Source: Spirosoma lacussanchae (GTDB lineage Bacteria > Bacteroidota > Bacteroidia > Cytophagales > Spirosomataceae). From it: DNA of 64,000 nt. Each line of letters begins with the position of its first letter. Within the stretch, counting starts at the first letter, position 1. A program made the translations under genes and the position numbers. Location of the stretch: positions 483,639-547,638 of the forward strand of contig NZ_SWJG01000001.1 of NCBI RefSeq assembly GCF_005870035.1, written 5' to 3'. The notes beneath the pieces were generated by a model, which was given only the letters and a program-made list of their open reading frames with translations, searched no databases and was not told the origin of the DNA. This document shows, one piece after another, positions 34,029-43,097 of the stretch.

Positions 34029-34932
34029 TACGAGCTTTCGAGACGTTGAAATAGTGGCCGTCGTTGGCAACGGCCGTCATGGCTGAATTCAGCCGGGCGA
34101 GCTGACCGGTAAACCGATGTTTCCAGTCGCTCAGTCGCCCGATGGCCGACGCCAGCGGGGGCAAAACCGGTAGTCGGGGCGGCTGGACCTGCATCCATTC
34201 CGCAAATAACGTAAAGGCTTCGCGGTAACTCAGGTTTTCGTTGCCCAGAATATATGAATGACCGATACGCCCCATGGTCAGAGCATTAACGGTGGCCGTA
34301 GCCACATCGGCTACGTGTACGTAATTTTTACCGCCCATCGGTATGCCCGCAAGCTGCCGGTTGTAAAGAGCAAGCAGGAGGGCGTTGGAGGTAATTTTGT
34401 AGTCGAGCGGGCCGAGCATGAACGTAGGATGCACCAGTACGGCCGGCAGTCCATCCTGCCGAACGGCCTGTACCACCAGATCCGTAGCGGCCCGCTTGCT
34501 GTCCATATAGTCGAGGCCGTAGCGACTGCCCATGTACGGAAACAACTCGTCGCCGGGGTGTTTCTTGCTGCCGAACCCGAACACGTTGGCCGTTCCGACA
34601 AAGACCAGCCGCTCTACCCGCGCCTGTACCGCTGCCGCCAGCACGGCCGCTGTGCCGTACACATTCACCTCGACCACCATGGGCGAACGGGCCGGGTTTA
34701 CCTGCGCCAGTGCACCGGCATGGATAATCTGATCGCAGCCATATACCGAAGCCCGTACGCTGGCCGAATCCCGGATGTCGCCTGTCCAGATATCGACCGG
34801 CAGTCCTGCCAACGCCCGCAGATCGCTGCCCGGCCTGACAAACGCCCGTACCGCATAGCCGCGTGTCAGCAGCTCGCGGCACAGATGCCCGCCCAGAAAA
34901 CCGTTGGCGCCCGTTAGTAAGACTGTTTTCAT
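33943..34932 (-). CDS. NAD-dependent epimerase/dehydratase (extended SDR)
   Basis: The protein has 329 residues. The N-terminal GANGFLGG nucleotide motif, DIRD (adenine contact) and YMDSK (YxxxK) in the active site are visible, with the extended-SDR C-terminus. Such enzymes act on nucleotide sugars or on carbonyl groups of lipids; the style (VLVHPTFMLGP, NYVHVADVATATV) resembles dihydroflavonol-reductase or sterol-type members. It sits upstream of and overlaps the SDR gene. Confidence 0.9.
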   Translation of the reverse strand: MKTVLLTGANGFLGGHLCRELLTRGYAVRAFVRPGSDLRALAGLPVDIWTGDIRDSASVRASVYGCDQIIHAGALAQVNPARSPMVVEVNVYGTAAVLAAAVQARVERLVFVGTANVFGFGSKKHPGDELFPYMGSRYGLDYMDSKRAATDLVVQAVRQDGLPAVLVHPTFMLGPLDYKITSNALLLALYNRQLAGIPMGGKNYVHVADVATATVNALTMGRIGHSYILGNENLSYREAFTLFAEWMQVQPPRLPVLPPLASAIGRLSDWKHRFTGQLARLNSAMTAVANDGHYFNVSKARNELNLPTTALRNAVEQALDWFKCQQLLD

Positions 34933-34964
34933 ACATTGAGTAATGACAAGTATATAACTCGCAG

Positions 34965-35026
34965 AAAGTAAAAATGATAAAGTGATACTATATTAATATT
35001 ATACACTTTATCCTGAGTTTTACTTT
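34965..35026. repeat. AT-rich nested inverted repeat
   Basis: Outer arms AAAGTAAAA (34965-34973) and TTTTACTTT (35018-35026), and inner arms GATAAAGTG (34976-34984) and CACTTTATC (35004-35012), fold over an AT-only centre. It lies 1 bp from the glycosyltransferase stop codon and about 32 bp upstream of the epimerase start. It could be a terminator, a protein-binding site, or both. Confidence 0.75.
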
Positions 35027-35027
35027 G

Positions 35028-35714
35028 TCAATGCAGCATACGCCGATACGTCTGGGCGATGCGTACCGGCGATACCTTCATGAAAAACATCGAGAACGCG
35101 GTCAAGTTGGCGACCTGTACCCGTAACCAGCTGTTCGACTCGTATTTCCGGGCCGACACGATTACGTCTTTAGGAATGATGCAGAACGGCGCTACCTGAC
35201 GGATGCGGGCAATCATGTCGAAGTCTTCCATAATGACGTACCGTTCGCGAAAGCCACCCAGCCGGTCGAAGAGCGACCGGGTAATGAACAGGGTCTGGTC
35301 GCCCCCGCGGCTCATCAGGCCCGAGAAGCGGGTGCCGTAGCTGTTGAGCCGCAGCAGCGGGTGCGACGAGGCAAACCGGAACCGGTAGCAGCCCGCTTCG
35401 TTGCCACTGGCGATGGCCTGGGTGATGTCCTGAACAAAATCGGGGTTGATCGTCACATCGGCATGAACGAAATAGAGCACCTCGCCCGATGTCAGGCTGG
35501 CGCCAGCGTTCATCTGGTTGGCGCGGCCGGGCAGGGGCGAGTTCACCACCCGGGCTCCGGCCTGCCGGGCTTCATCGACGGTAGCATCGGTACTGCCGCC
35601 GTCTACAACGATCAGATCGGCGAGCTGATCGTTTCCGTATTTTTTTAAGTCACGCACCAGCCGGCCAATATTGGCGGCTTCGTTCAGCGTGGGGATTACG
35701 ATACTGAGAGTCAT
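35028..35714 (-). CDS. TIGR04283-like glycosyltransferase (family 2)
   Basis: The protein has about 228 residues from the ATG at 35714 (MTLSIVIPTLNEAANIG); the open frame extends upstream without family similarity. GT2 features: IVVDGGSTDATV, GRANQMNAGA and the HADV metal site. The family TIGR04283 is tied to arsenosugar synthesis in some bacteria, but no ars gene is nearby, so the real product may be another glycoside. A short C-terminal hydrophobic stretch may associate with membrane. Confidence 0.88.
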   Translation of the reverse strand: MTLSIVIPTLNEAANIGRLVRDLKKYGNDQLADLIVVDGGSTDATVDEARQAGARVVNSPLPGRANQMNAGASLTSGEVLYFVHADVTINPDFVQDITQAIASGNEAGCYRFRFASSHPLLRLNSYGTRFSGLMSRGGDQTLFITRSLFDRLGGFRERYVIMEDFDMIARIRQVAPFCIIPKDVIVSARKYESNSWLRVQVANLTAFSMFFMKVSPVRIAQTYRRMLH

Positions 35715-35769
35715 AGGCACTGGCTGGGCAGGAGGTTGGCCAACGGGGTGGCGTACTGATCCGGCCCGG

Positions 35770-36909
35770 TTAAAACGCTTCACCAATTGTTACATAGAGA
35801 CCTGTTGATCGATTACCGACGCCGTAGTCAACCCGAACGTTGAGGCCATCGGCGTTGATGCGTCCGCGCAGGCCGGCCCCGGCAGCCACCTTGGGCGCGC
35901 CGGGCCGCAGGAATTCATTACTATCACCCAGAATACCAACCCCGCCGAATACCACCGCACCCAGCCGTTTCCAGACGTTGAGCCGCAATTCGGTTTGCAG
36001 GAGGGCCATATTTTCGTCGCGGTAACGGCCTTCGTAGTAGCCGCGCAGCCGTTTGCCGCTTCCCAGCAGCGATAAGGCGTTGAACGGAGCGGTGCCGCCC
36101 GTCAGGCTGACGACCGAGTTGACGGCCAGAATGGCCCGGCGGGTAAGAGAGTAGTATAACGACACATCGGCTACGTAGCGGTTGTAGCTGAACTCACTGC
36201 CCACGGCGCGTCCATGACCGAGGTACGAGATGTTGGCGAAGATGCCCCGGTCGGGGTAGAAAATGGTGTTACGGGTGTCGTATAAGAGGCCGAGCCCCAG
36301 GCCGGAAATGCGGCTGCCCAGCCCGCCGGGGACCGTACCTGTAGCCAGTAGTCCGTCGGGTTCGACCGAGGTAATGGTGTATTTTTCGTACTCGTACCGC
36401 AGGCCGGCGTACAGGTTTGGCCGAACCCGCCGGAACGCATTCAGCCGGATACGCGGAAAATCGACTCCGTAGGTTTCGGCCGGGGTTTCGCGGAGGCCCA
36501 GACCGTAAAAGTTGTAGGTATAGCGGTAGTAGCCAGCCTCGCCGTAGATGTAATACCGATTCTGATCATAAAAAATCTGAAACGGTGAATAAAGCAAAAT
36601 CTGCTGGTTCTGGGTATAGGCCCCGATGAACTGAACGTTGGAGGGGCGCGGCCGGTCAGGGTCGGTCAGGGTGGTTTGTCCGGTATCGGCCAGCACCTGC
36701 CGATGGTCGCGCCGGAACCGAAACGTGGCCGACAGGGCCGCTCCGAAGGCAAACCGGGTTTCGGGCGTGTAATAAACAACCGGAATTGGAAACAGACTGA
36801 ACGCTTTTTGGGGCGTAGATTTCTGGGTCGAATCAGGAGACTGGGCAATGGCCAGACCGAATCCGCCAATACAAATCAGCCAGATACATATATAAGTGCG
36901 ATACCCCAT
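35770..36909 (-). CDS. Omp85/BamA-like outer-membrane protein
   Basis: The protein has 379 residues. A signal peptide ends in GFGLAIAQ. The mature protein is a beta-barrel with no POTRA domain, and contains the Omp85 lid motif GKRLRGYYEGRYRD (about residues 285-298). This short family of Bacteroidota barrels is thought to move or insert lipids or proteins; function is unproven. It lies 55 bp upstream of the glycosyltransferase on the same strand. Confidence 0.87.
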   Translation of the reverse strand: MGYRTYICIWLICIGGFGLAIAQSPDSTQKSTPQKAFSLFPIPVVYYTPETRFAFGAALSATFRFRRDHRQVLADTGQTTLTDPDRPRPSNVQFIGAYTQNQQILLYSPFQIFYDQNRYYIYGEAGYYRYTYNFYGLGLRETPAETYGVDFPRIRLNAFRRVRPNLYAGLRYEYEKYTITSVEPDGLLATGTVPGGLGSRISGLGLGLLYDTRNTIFYPDRGIFANISYLGHGRAVGSEFSYNRYVADVSLYYSLTRRAILAVNSVVSLTGGTAPFNALSLLGSGKRLRGYYEGRYRDENMALLQTELRLNVWKRLGAVVFGGVGILGDSNEFLRPGAPKVAAGAGLRGRINADGLNVRVDYGVGNRSTGLYVTIGEAF

Positions 36910-36992
36910 AGGGCCATGAACAGGTGCCCGGTTATATACGAGTAACTCACAAAACCGGATTTCGTTCAGCTACAGGTATGCCGGAAATGGCA

Positions 36993-37022
36993 ACGCGCCC
37001 CGACCCTAGAGTCAGAGCGCGT
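36993..37022 (-). terminator. Hairpin terminator of the DUF4397-SusD-SusC unit
   Basis: Arms of 12 bases (36993-37004 and 37011-37022) pair with two G-T wobbles. It is placed 21 bp after the DUF4397 stop (minus strand). Confidence 0.65.
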
Positions 37023-37043
37023 CGAAATAGAAAAATTAGTAAA

Positions 37044-37820
37044 CTATCGGTTCGTGTAGATATTGATACCAGGCGCAACGGTGCCGGTGCGGCCGGCAAT
37101 GCCTCGTGCGTAGATAGTCAGTACCCGACCGTTAGCGGTATTGGTAAAGGAAAGAGCAGTGCCGACGGGGGTTACAGAGCCGGATGCCCGGAGGACAAAC
37201 GATGCATTGTTACTTACATCGACCGGCACAAACGGCGACACGCCTTTGTAGGGCAGATTAGCTACCAGCGCCGGCGCATTGGCACTCGCCAGGGCGAGGT
37301 CGTAGTTCTGACCGGCAATCAGGTTCACGAAGCGAACATAAAACTTAGTCGGATCGAGAGCCGCGCTGAAATCATCGTTGACCAGGACCACTTCCTGCCG
37401 GGCCGCGCTGCCAGCTACGATGAGGGAGTAGTATTTGTTGTCGTCGAGCGTCAGGTTCTGGGTACTGATCACGGTCGCGCTACCTGCCGTGGTGGTGGCG
37501 GGGGCCGTAATGGTCACTTCCGATGCGCCCGCCGGTACGATGGTGTAGTTGGCACCGCGCTCCGGAAAGGTATTGTCGTATCGGATCGGAACGGGTGTTC
37601 CGGGGCTGGTCGTCGACGCGCCGGCCGGGGTAAAACCACTGAATTTTTTACCGCCAATGAGCAGATCGACGCCCGGCGCTTCAGGAGCCGCATGGATCAG
37701 CTTGACTCGCGCTCCGCCCGTTACAGATTCGATGGGGAGCGTCAGGGTGTTCTTTTCGCACGACCAGCCGAGCAGTACGGCCGCGCCCAGGGCAATAAAC
37801 TGAATGAATGTATGCTTCAT
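37044..37820 (-). CDS. DUF4397 lipoprotein
   Basis: The protein has 258 residues. Lipoprotein signal with cleavage at GWSC. The mature protein has DUF4397-type beta-sandwich repeats (RVKLIHAAPEAPGVDLLI; FYVRFVNLIAGQNYDLAL). It is third in a unit with SusC and SusD, and so may be a surface-exposed accessory binding protein of that uptake complex; this is inference from position. The gap to the SusD gene is 18 bp. Confidence 0.9.
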   Translation of the reverse strand: MKHTFIQFIALGAAVLLGWSCEKNTLTLPIESVTGGARVKLIHAAPEAPGVDLLIGGKKFSGFTPAGASTTSPGTPVPIRYDNTFPERGANYTIVPAGASEVTITAPATTTAGSATVISTQNLTLDDNKYYSLIVAGSAARQEVVLVNDDFSAALDPTKFYVRFVNLIAGQNYDLALASANAPALVANLPYKGVSPFVPVDVSNNASFVLRASGSVTPVGTALSFTNTANGRVLTIYARGIAGRTGTVAPGINIYTNR

Positions 37821-37838
37821 AATGAGAGAAAATCGCGG

Positions 37839-39383
37839 TTACGGCTGGGTGAACCACAGCGGTTTTGTGTGAAAATCAAGTTCGAGACCGCCAATCTTGG
37901 CCAGTGCATCGGCGTTCCAGACGTACTCTGAGTTGTAGCGCGGACGCAGCCGCTGTACCGTTTTGCCGTTGTTATTGATGTAGAACGTAGTCGGCAGGGT
38001 CAGCCCCGTAAATACGTTGGCATCGTAGTTATACCGGCGCATATCGGCCCATTGCTCCAGGAAACCCCATCCCCACTGCGCAATGTATTTCTGCAGCATG
38101 ATCTGGTTCAGCGCCAGATTTTCGGCGGTGGGTACTACGGCTGGGTTGGCCAGGTAGGCCGCCCGATCGGTAGCCGATACGTTTACGTAAGGAGCGGTCA
38201 GGTGGGCTTCGATGCCTTTGCGGTAAGCCGCCAGCGCCGTTGCCTTGTCGCCTTTGATGAAGGCGGCTTCGGCTTTGATGAACTGGAGCTGCGCGTAGGT
38301 CATGAGCGGAAACGGCCCCCGGTCGGTGAAAATGTACCGGCCGGTTGTACCAGCGGGCGGGTTAATACCCAGCTGCGTACCCCAAGGACTTACCACGCGG
38401 GTAGGCAGCGGAACGCTGGCTGCGGTCGACTGGCCCTGACCGATGGTAATGCCCCGGATCTGACCGTCGCCACTGGCGGCCAGCATGATCGGGAGCCGTG
38501 GGTCTTTTACGCCACCAAAGGCCGTATTGGTTCCGTCGAGCAGCCGGGTGATGAACGTCGACTGGCCGTATACCTGCAGGTTTTGCCGCACCGGGCCGAA
38601 GAACGAGGCATCGGCGGTACTGAGACCGTTGAAGGTAAACAGCGCATCGTCGGCATTGCTCGTGAAGGCGCTGTCGACGTAGGCAATCACCTGGTCGGGT
38701 TTGTACAGGCTGGCCTTTTTGGACAGGTGATGGGCATTGATTGCCAGCAGGCCGTAGGCAAACTTCTTCCATTTCAGGCGGTCGCCTTTGTAGAGGACGT
38801 CGCCCCGGGCCAGAGCGGCCTGGGATACGGCCCCGTCGGCCCGGTTCAGGTTCTGGATTGCTTCGCGGCTCAGCTCGACCACCCGGGCGTATACGGCCTC
38901 CTGGGGGTCATAGTCGAAGGTGTTTTTGTTCGGATCGAGGTCGTAGGCTTCGGACAGAATAATCTCACCGTGTACGTCGGTTAGCATCTGCCAGCCCCAG
39001 GCCTGCATCAGCAGGCCAACTCCCAGATAGTCCCACTTCTGACCCGCGCGGGCATCGTCGATGAGGTTGAGCAGGTTACGGCCTCCTTTCCAGTAGACAC
39101 TGCGCCACAGCTCGCCACCCGCATCGGACGACGGAGCGTAGCCCTGCGCATCCCAGACAACGCCCGAGGTTGCGTTATGCCAGTTCTGCACATAAGAGCC
39201 AATGTAGCGGGCATCGAACTGAATACCCAAAACGTACTGATTCTCGATGGGAGCCAGCAACAGAGCAGCCTCGACTTTATCGGGGTTGTTGGGGTTATTA
39301 TTTATATCCAGATACTCGTTACAACTGCTCAGCATCAGGGCCAGGCCAGTTAGCAGGAGTCCGGTTAGTTTTTTGTACTGCAT
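37839..39383 (-). CDS. SusD/RagB-family lipoprotein (SusD-like_2)
   Basis: The protein has about 514 residues from the ATG at 39383. Lipoprotein signal LTGLALMLSSC and the opening NEYLDINNNPNNPDKV are typical. The helical TPR-like body includes WGWQMLTDVHGEIILSEAY. SusD proteins form the lid that captures nutrient over the SusC channel. It follows SusC by 13 bp. The ligand (glycan, peptide or other) cannot be read from this sequence; no linked glycoside hydrolase is present. Confidence 0.94.
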   Translation of the reverse strand: MQYKKLTGLLLTGLALMLSSCNEYLDINNNPNNPDKVEAALLLAPIENQYVLGIQFDARYIGSYVQNWHNATSGVVWDAQGYAPSSDAGGELWRSVYWKGGRNLLNLIDDARAGQKWDYLGVGLLMQAWGWQMLTDVHGEIILSEAYDLDPNKNTFDYDPQEAVYARVVELSREAIQNLNRADGAVSQAALARGDVLYKGDRLKWKKFAYGLLAINAHHLSKKASLYKPDQVIAYVDSAFTSNADDALFTFNGLSTADASFFGPVRQNLQVYGQSTFITRLLDGTNTAFGGVKDPRLPIMLAASGDGQIRGITIGQGQSTAASVPLPTRVVSPWGTQLGINPPAGTTGRYIFTDRGPFPLMTYAQLQFIKAEAAFIKGDKATALAAYRKGIEAHLTAPYVNVSATDRAAYLANPAVVPTAENLALNQIMLQKYIAQWGWGFLEQWADMRRYNYDANVFTGLTLPTTFYINNNGKTVQRLRPRYNSEYVWNADALAKIGGLELDFHTKPLWFTQP

Positions 39384-39396
39384 GGTTGTTGATACG

Positions 39397-42300
39397 TTAT
39401 AAGCCAATGTTAATACCTGCGTTGAATACCCGGGGCAGGGGTAGGTTACCGAAGTCGATACCGAAGCCGCCCGAGCCACCCGTAGCCGTGTTGACCGCGT
39501 TTACGCCCGGATCGCCACCGGTGTAGTTCGTCAGCAGGAACAAATCATTGCCCGTGAAAAACACACTGGCCGATTTGAATATCCGCGACCGACCCAGCAC
39601 CGATGTCGGCAGGTTATACCGTACCGTTACTTCCTTCAGCCGAACCCAGTTGATGTCGCGCTCGATGAAGGTCTCGTCGGCCAGCGATGTGTAAAAATTG
39701 TTGTTGTAGTAAGGAACAACCTGAATCGAATTGCGGGTAGGGGTATCGGAGTTTTCGAGCCCGTCTTTCAGCACACCCGTAAATACGCGGGGTGTTTCGC
39801 GGTCGAGCGTTTTGGTGCTCAGGCCGGTGCGGTACAGATACGACTCGGTGGCGTTATACACATCGCCCCCTTTCCGGATGTCGAACAGGAAGTTAAGCGA
39901 CAGGTCGTGGTAGCGGAACGAGTTCAGGAAACCGATCACGAAGTCAGGATTGCGGTCGGCCACGACGTTCCAGACGGTTTCGGTCAGGGGCAGACCCGAC
40001 AAGGGGCTGATCAGAATGTCGCCTTTCGTGTTGCGCAGGTAGCTGTTTCCGGTCAGGGTGGTCAGCGGGCCGCCCAGCCGCGATCCGTTACGGATGTTGC
40101 TGTAGACGTTTGAGTCAGAATTGTAGAACTCGGTCAGACCCGGGGCCAGCTGCTCAAGCCGGCTGTCGGTCTTGGTGAAGTTGATGGTCGTGTTCCAGCC
40201 GAAATTCGGTTGCCGGATCGGCTCGGCCGTCAGCGATAGTTCGATTCCGTTGTTCCAGAGTTTACCGCCGTTGATGGTTTTCAGCACGAAGCCGGTTCCG
40301 TAGCTGATGCGCAGATCGCGAATAATCTGGGCTATGCTCGTTGTGCGGTAGTAAGCCGCATCGATACCAAACCGGCCGTTGAAAAACTTCAGTTCGGTAC
40401 CTACCTCTACGGAGGTCACTTTTTCGGGCCGCAGCACCGGGTTGGGCGCCGTGAAACCGTACGAGAAGCCACCGCCCGTGGTGGTCTGGTTCTCATACGC
40501 CTGCGTGGTGGCGTATTCGGGGGCTTCTTTACCCACCTGAGCGGCCGAGAAACGCAGTTTGCCGTAGCTCAGCGCTTTGCGAAAGCCGCCATCGGGCAGC
40601 AGTTCGGTGAATACAAAACTCAGCGAAGCCGACGGGTAGAAGAACGAGCGGTTCTGAATCGGGAATGTCGACGACCAGTCGTTACGGCCCGTCAGGGTCA
40701 GCGTAACAGTATTGTCATAATCGAAGGTAGCGTTGGCAAATGCCCCGATGAGCCGCCGTTGCCGAAGCGTCGACAGCGATTTCTGCGTCAGCGGATCGGT
40801 ATTGTTGATCGAGGTGAAGTTGGGGTCGAGGAATTTTTCGCCCCGGGTGGCCAGCACTTCGTATCGGTAGTCGTAGATGGCCTGACCAACCAGCAGCGAC
40901 GCATCCAGTTTGCCGAAGGTGCGTTTCAGCGTGGCAAAGTACTGCGCCGTAAGCGTCCGGTTGTTGTCGGTTGCCTGGTCGAGCGCTCCGCCAATGACAC
41001 CGCCCGACCGGTTCGACTCGGGGTGGTATTTGATCAGGTACTGGGTCGAGAAGGCATCCAGACCGACACGGGCCGACAGCGTTAGCCAGTCGGCTACGGT
41101 ATAGTTACCGCCCACGTTGGTAACGACCCGGTTGCCCCGGTCGCGCAGCAGGTTCTTGTTGATGTCGAAATACGGGTTCTCTACTTCAGTATTGCCTACC
41201 GTAGCCCGCCGACGCGATCCGTCCGGGTTGAGGTAGTTGCTCATGTCGTCGGTAACGGGCCAGGAGAGCATCCCGATCAGGAAGCTGTTGGCTCCTTTGG
41301 ATACCTTCCGGTTGTCGGTATTGATGTACTGAATCGTCGACTCGAGCGAGAGTTTATCCGTCAGTTTGGCCGTACCGCCCAGGGTAATATTGAGTCGTTT
41401 GTAATCAGTGGTTGGAATAACGCCCTCCGAGCTGGTATATCCCGCCGATAGCCGGTACGTGTACCGATCGGTACCGCCGTCGAACGAGAGATTATGCCGC
41501 TGGCCGGTGCCGGTGCGCAGAAAATTCTCGGCGTTATTGTACAAGGTGTCGTTTTCCGGAATCCGCGGCCCAAAGGCGTTGAAGTTGGTATTGTTGCTGA
41601 CGCCGTTGTTACCCTGCCCGTAAACGCGCTGGGTTTTGGGCAGCGGCCCGGTCTGCTGCCAGGTGAAGCTGTTGGTATAGCTGATACGGCCCTGACCCGA
41701 CCGACCTTTTTTGGTAGTGATCACAATGGCACCGTTGGCGGCTTCGACCCCGTAGAGGGCGGCAGCTTCGGGGCCTTTGAGGATGGTAATCGTTTCAATG
41801 TCGTTGGGGTTGATATCCTGCGCCCGGTTGCTGAAATCGACCGTTCGGTTTTCGGTCGACTGACCCGATGCCGCCCGCGACGAGGCAAAGTTGTTGCTTG
41901 AGATCGTATTGTTGCTGATCGGCATACCATCCACCACATACAAGGGCTGGTTGTTACCGCTGAGCGAGTTGATACCGCGGATAATGACCGACGATGACGA
42001 GCCCGGCATACCGCTCGATGTGCCGACCTGCACCCCAGCCACCCGGCCCTGAATGGCGTTTAGGAAGTTGTCGCGCTGGGAGTTGGCCAGATCCTGACCG
42101 GCTACTTCGGTAACGGCATACCCCAGCTGACGTTTCTCCCGCTCAATACCGAGTGCGGTAACCACGACTTCGTTCAGCGCGTTGGCTTCCTGCTTCAGCG
42201 CCACGTTGATCACGTCGGCATTGCCGATGGTAACGTCCTGCGTAGTGGTGCCGATAAAGCTGATCCGAAGTACCTGACCGCGGGTGGCCGGGATGCGAAA

Positions 42301-42486
42301 GTTACCGTTCGCGTCGGTTGTTGTGCCCCGTGTGCTGCCGCGCACCACCACGCTGGCTCCGGGAATAGGCTGGTTATCGTCGGCCGACGTGACCCGACCT
42401 GAGATCGTCCGATCCTGAGCCAGCGCAGCCAGGAATGTTGATGAACAAAGCAGTATGAGGAGTATACTGCGTACAAATAACGTCAT
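39397..42486 (-). CDS. SusC/RagA TonB-linked outer-membrane channel
   Basis: The protein has 1029 residues from ATG 42486 (an in-frame TTG at 42492 is less likely). Signal ends in LAALAQ. A CarboxypepD_reg-like domain (about 28-110, ISGRVTSADDNQPIPGASVVV) precedes the plug (about 115-230, ALNEVVVTALGIEREKRQLG; VVDGMPISNN). The 22-strand barrel ends in FNAGINIGL. It imports the ligand captured by its SusD partner with TonB energy. First gene of a leftward SusC-SusD-DUF4397 unit. Confidence 0.97.
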   Translation of the reverse strand: MTLFVRSILLILLCSSTFLAALAQDRTISGRVTSADDNQPIPGASVVVRGSTRGTTTDANGNFRIPATRGQVLRISFIGTTTQDVTIGNADVINVALKQEANALNEVVVTALGIEREKRQLGYAVTEVAGQDLANSQRDNFLNAIQGRVAGVQVGTSSGMPGSSSSVIIRGINSLSGNNQPLYVVDGMPISNNTISSNNFASSRAASGQSTENRTVDFSNRAQDINPNDIETITILKGPEAAALYGVEAANGAIVITTKKGRSGQGRISYTNSFTWQQTGPLPKTQRVYGQGNNGVSNNTNFNAFGPRIPENDTLYNNAENFLRTGTGQRHNLSFDGGTDRYTYRLSAGYTSSEGVIPTTDYKRLNITLGGTAKLTDKLSLESTIQYINTDNRKVSKGANSFLIGMLSWPVTDDMSNYLNPDGSRRRATVGNTEVENPYFDINKNLLRDRGNRVVTNVGGNYTVADWLTLSARVGLDAFSTQYLIKYHPESNRSGGVIGGALDQATDNNRTLTAQYFATLKRTFGKLDASLLVGQAIYDYRYEVLATRGEKFLDPNFTSINNTDPLTQKSLSTLRQRRLIGAFANATFDYDNTVTLTLTGRNDWSSTFPIQNRSFFYPSASLSFVFTELLPDGGFRKALSYGKLRFSAAQVGKEAPEYATTQAYENQTTTGGGFSYGFTAPNPVLRPEKVTSVEVGTELKFFNGRFGIDAAYYRTTSIAQIIRDLRISYGTGFVLKTINGGKLWNNGIELSLTAEPIRQPNFGWNTTINFTKTDSRLEQLAPGLTEFYNSDSNVYSNIRNGSRLGGPLTTLTGNSYLRNTKGDILISPLSGLPLTETVWNVVADRNPDFVIGFLNSFRYHDLSLNFLFDIRKGGDVYNATESYLYRTGLSTKTLDRETPRVFTGVLKDGLENSDTPTRNSIQVVPYYNNNFYTSLADETFIERDINWVRLKEVTVRYNLPTSVLGRSRIFKSASVFFTGNDLFLLTNYTGGDPGVNAVNTATGGSGGFGIDFGNLPLPRVFNAGINIGL

Positions 42487-43097
42487 AAGCAATTAGGAGA
42501 GAATAAGAATTGTATGGAAAACGGGGTCAAAATTGCCCCTAAATCTATAGATATACAACTATGATCGGATTATTACAGAAAGAAATTAAAGTAGGACTAA
42601 AGCAAGAAAAAGTTTTCTCCAAGACTTGTAGTATATTCTGATAAAGTATGATTATGTAGAATATTATTGATGTATCGATAAAATTTATCAAAATGTTATT
42701 TGGATATTTGATTAAGGGCCTATATTTGGTACATCGTTTTTAGTACAACAGAACAACTTCACGTATCGACTGTTCACTGGCCGCACTTGTGGGGCAGTCG
42801 ATGACATCCTACTTCCGTTTCGCCCGGCGAACGGTCAGGAGTATAGCTAGCCGTCTGCTGGACGGGATGCTGTCAGAACGAGCGTTGCCCATCTCCTGAT
42901 CCATGCGCGTGTGGATAGGCCGAGGCAGCAACACGTACCCTTTTAGCTGAATGTACTTCATGTATCTGCGACCCCACGGTTTGCAGAAGCGGTTGCATTG
43001 CGCCCGGTTGGTTTCGGGCGATTCGGATCGGGCGGCTAGTATTCGGCATCGCCTGGACGACCGGGCGCAGGCAACTCGTTAAAACAACCTAACTAAC
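42487..43097. other. 611-bp region between two divergent SusC genes
   Basis: The left half (to about 42720) is AT-rich. The right half, from the promoter at 42700-42728 to the SusC start, is GC-richer and would form a leader of about 360 bases. A 43-codon ORF (42951-43082) ends 15 bp before the SusC ATG; its composition is Arg-rich and I cannot support it as a gene. No sigma or anti-sigma regulator is encoded here. Confidence 0.6.
42700..42728 (+). promoter_or_regulatory. Bacteroidota promoter for rightward SusCD operon
   Basis: A TTG (42700-42702), an 18-bp spacer and TATATTTG (42721-42728) fit the consensus. The SusC start is 369 bp downstream, so the leader would be unusually long. Confidence 0.65.

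Noticed and set aside
42951-43082. 43-codon ORF just before SusC
   Set aside because: It is Arg-rich with no family resemblance; kept only as part of the leader description.
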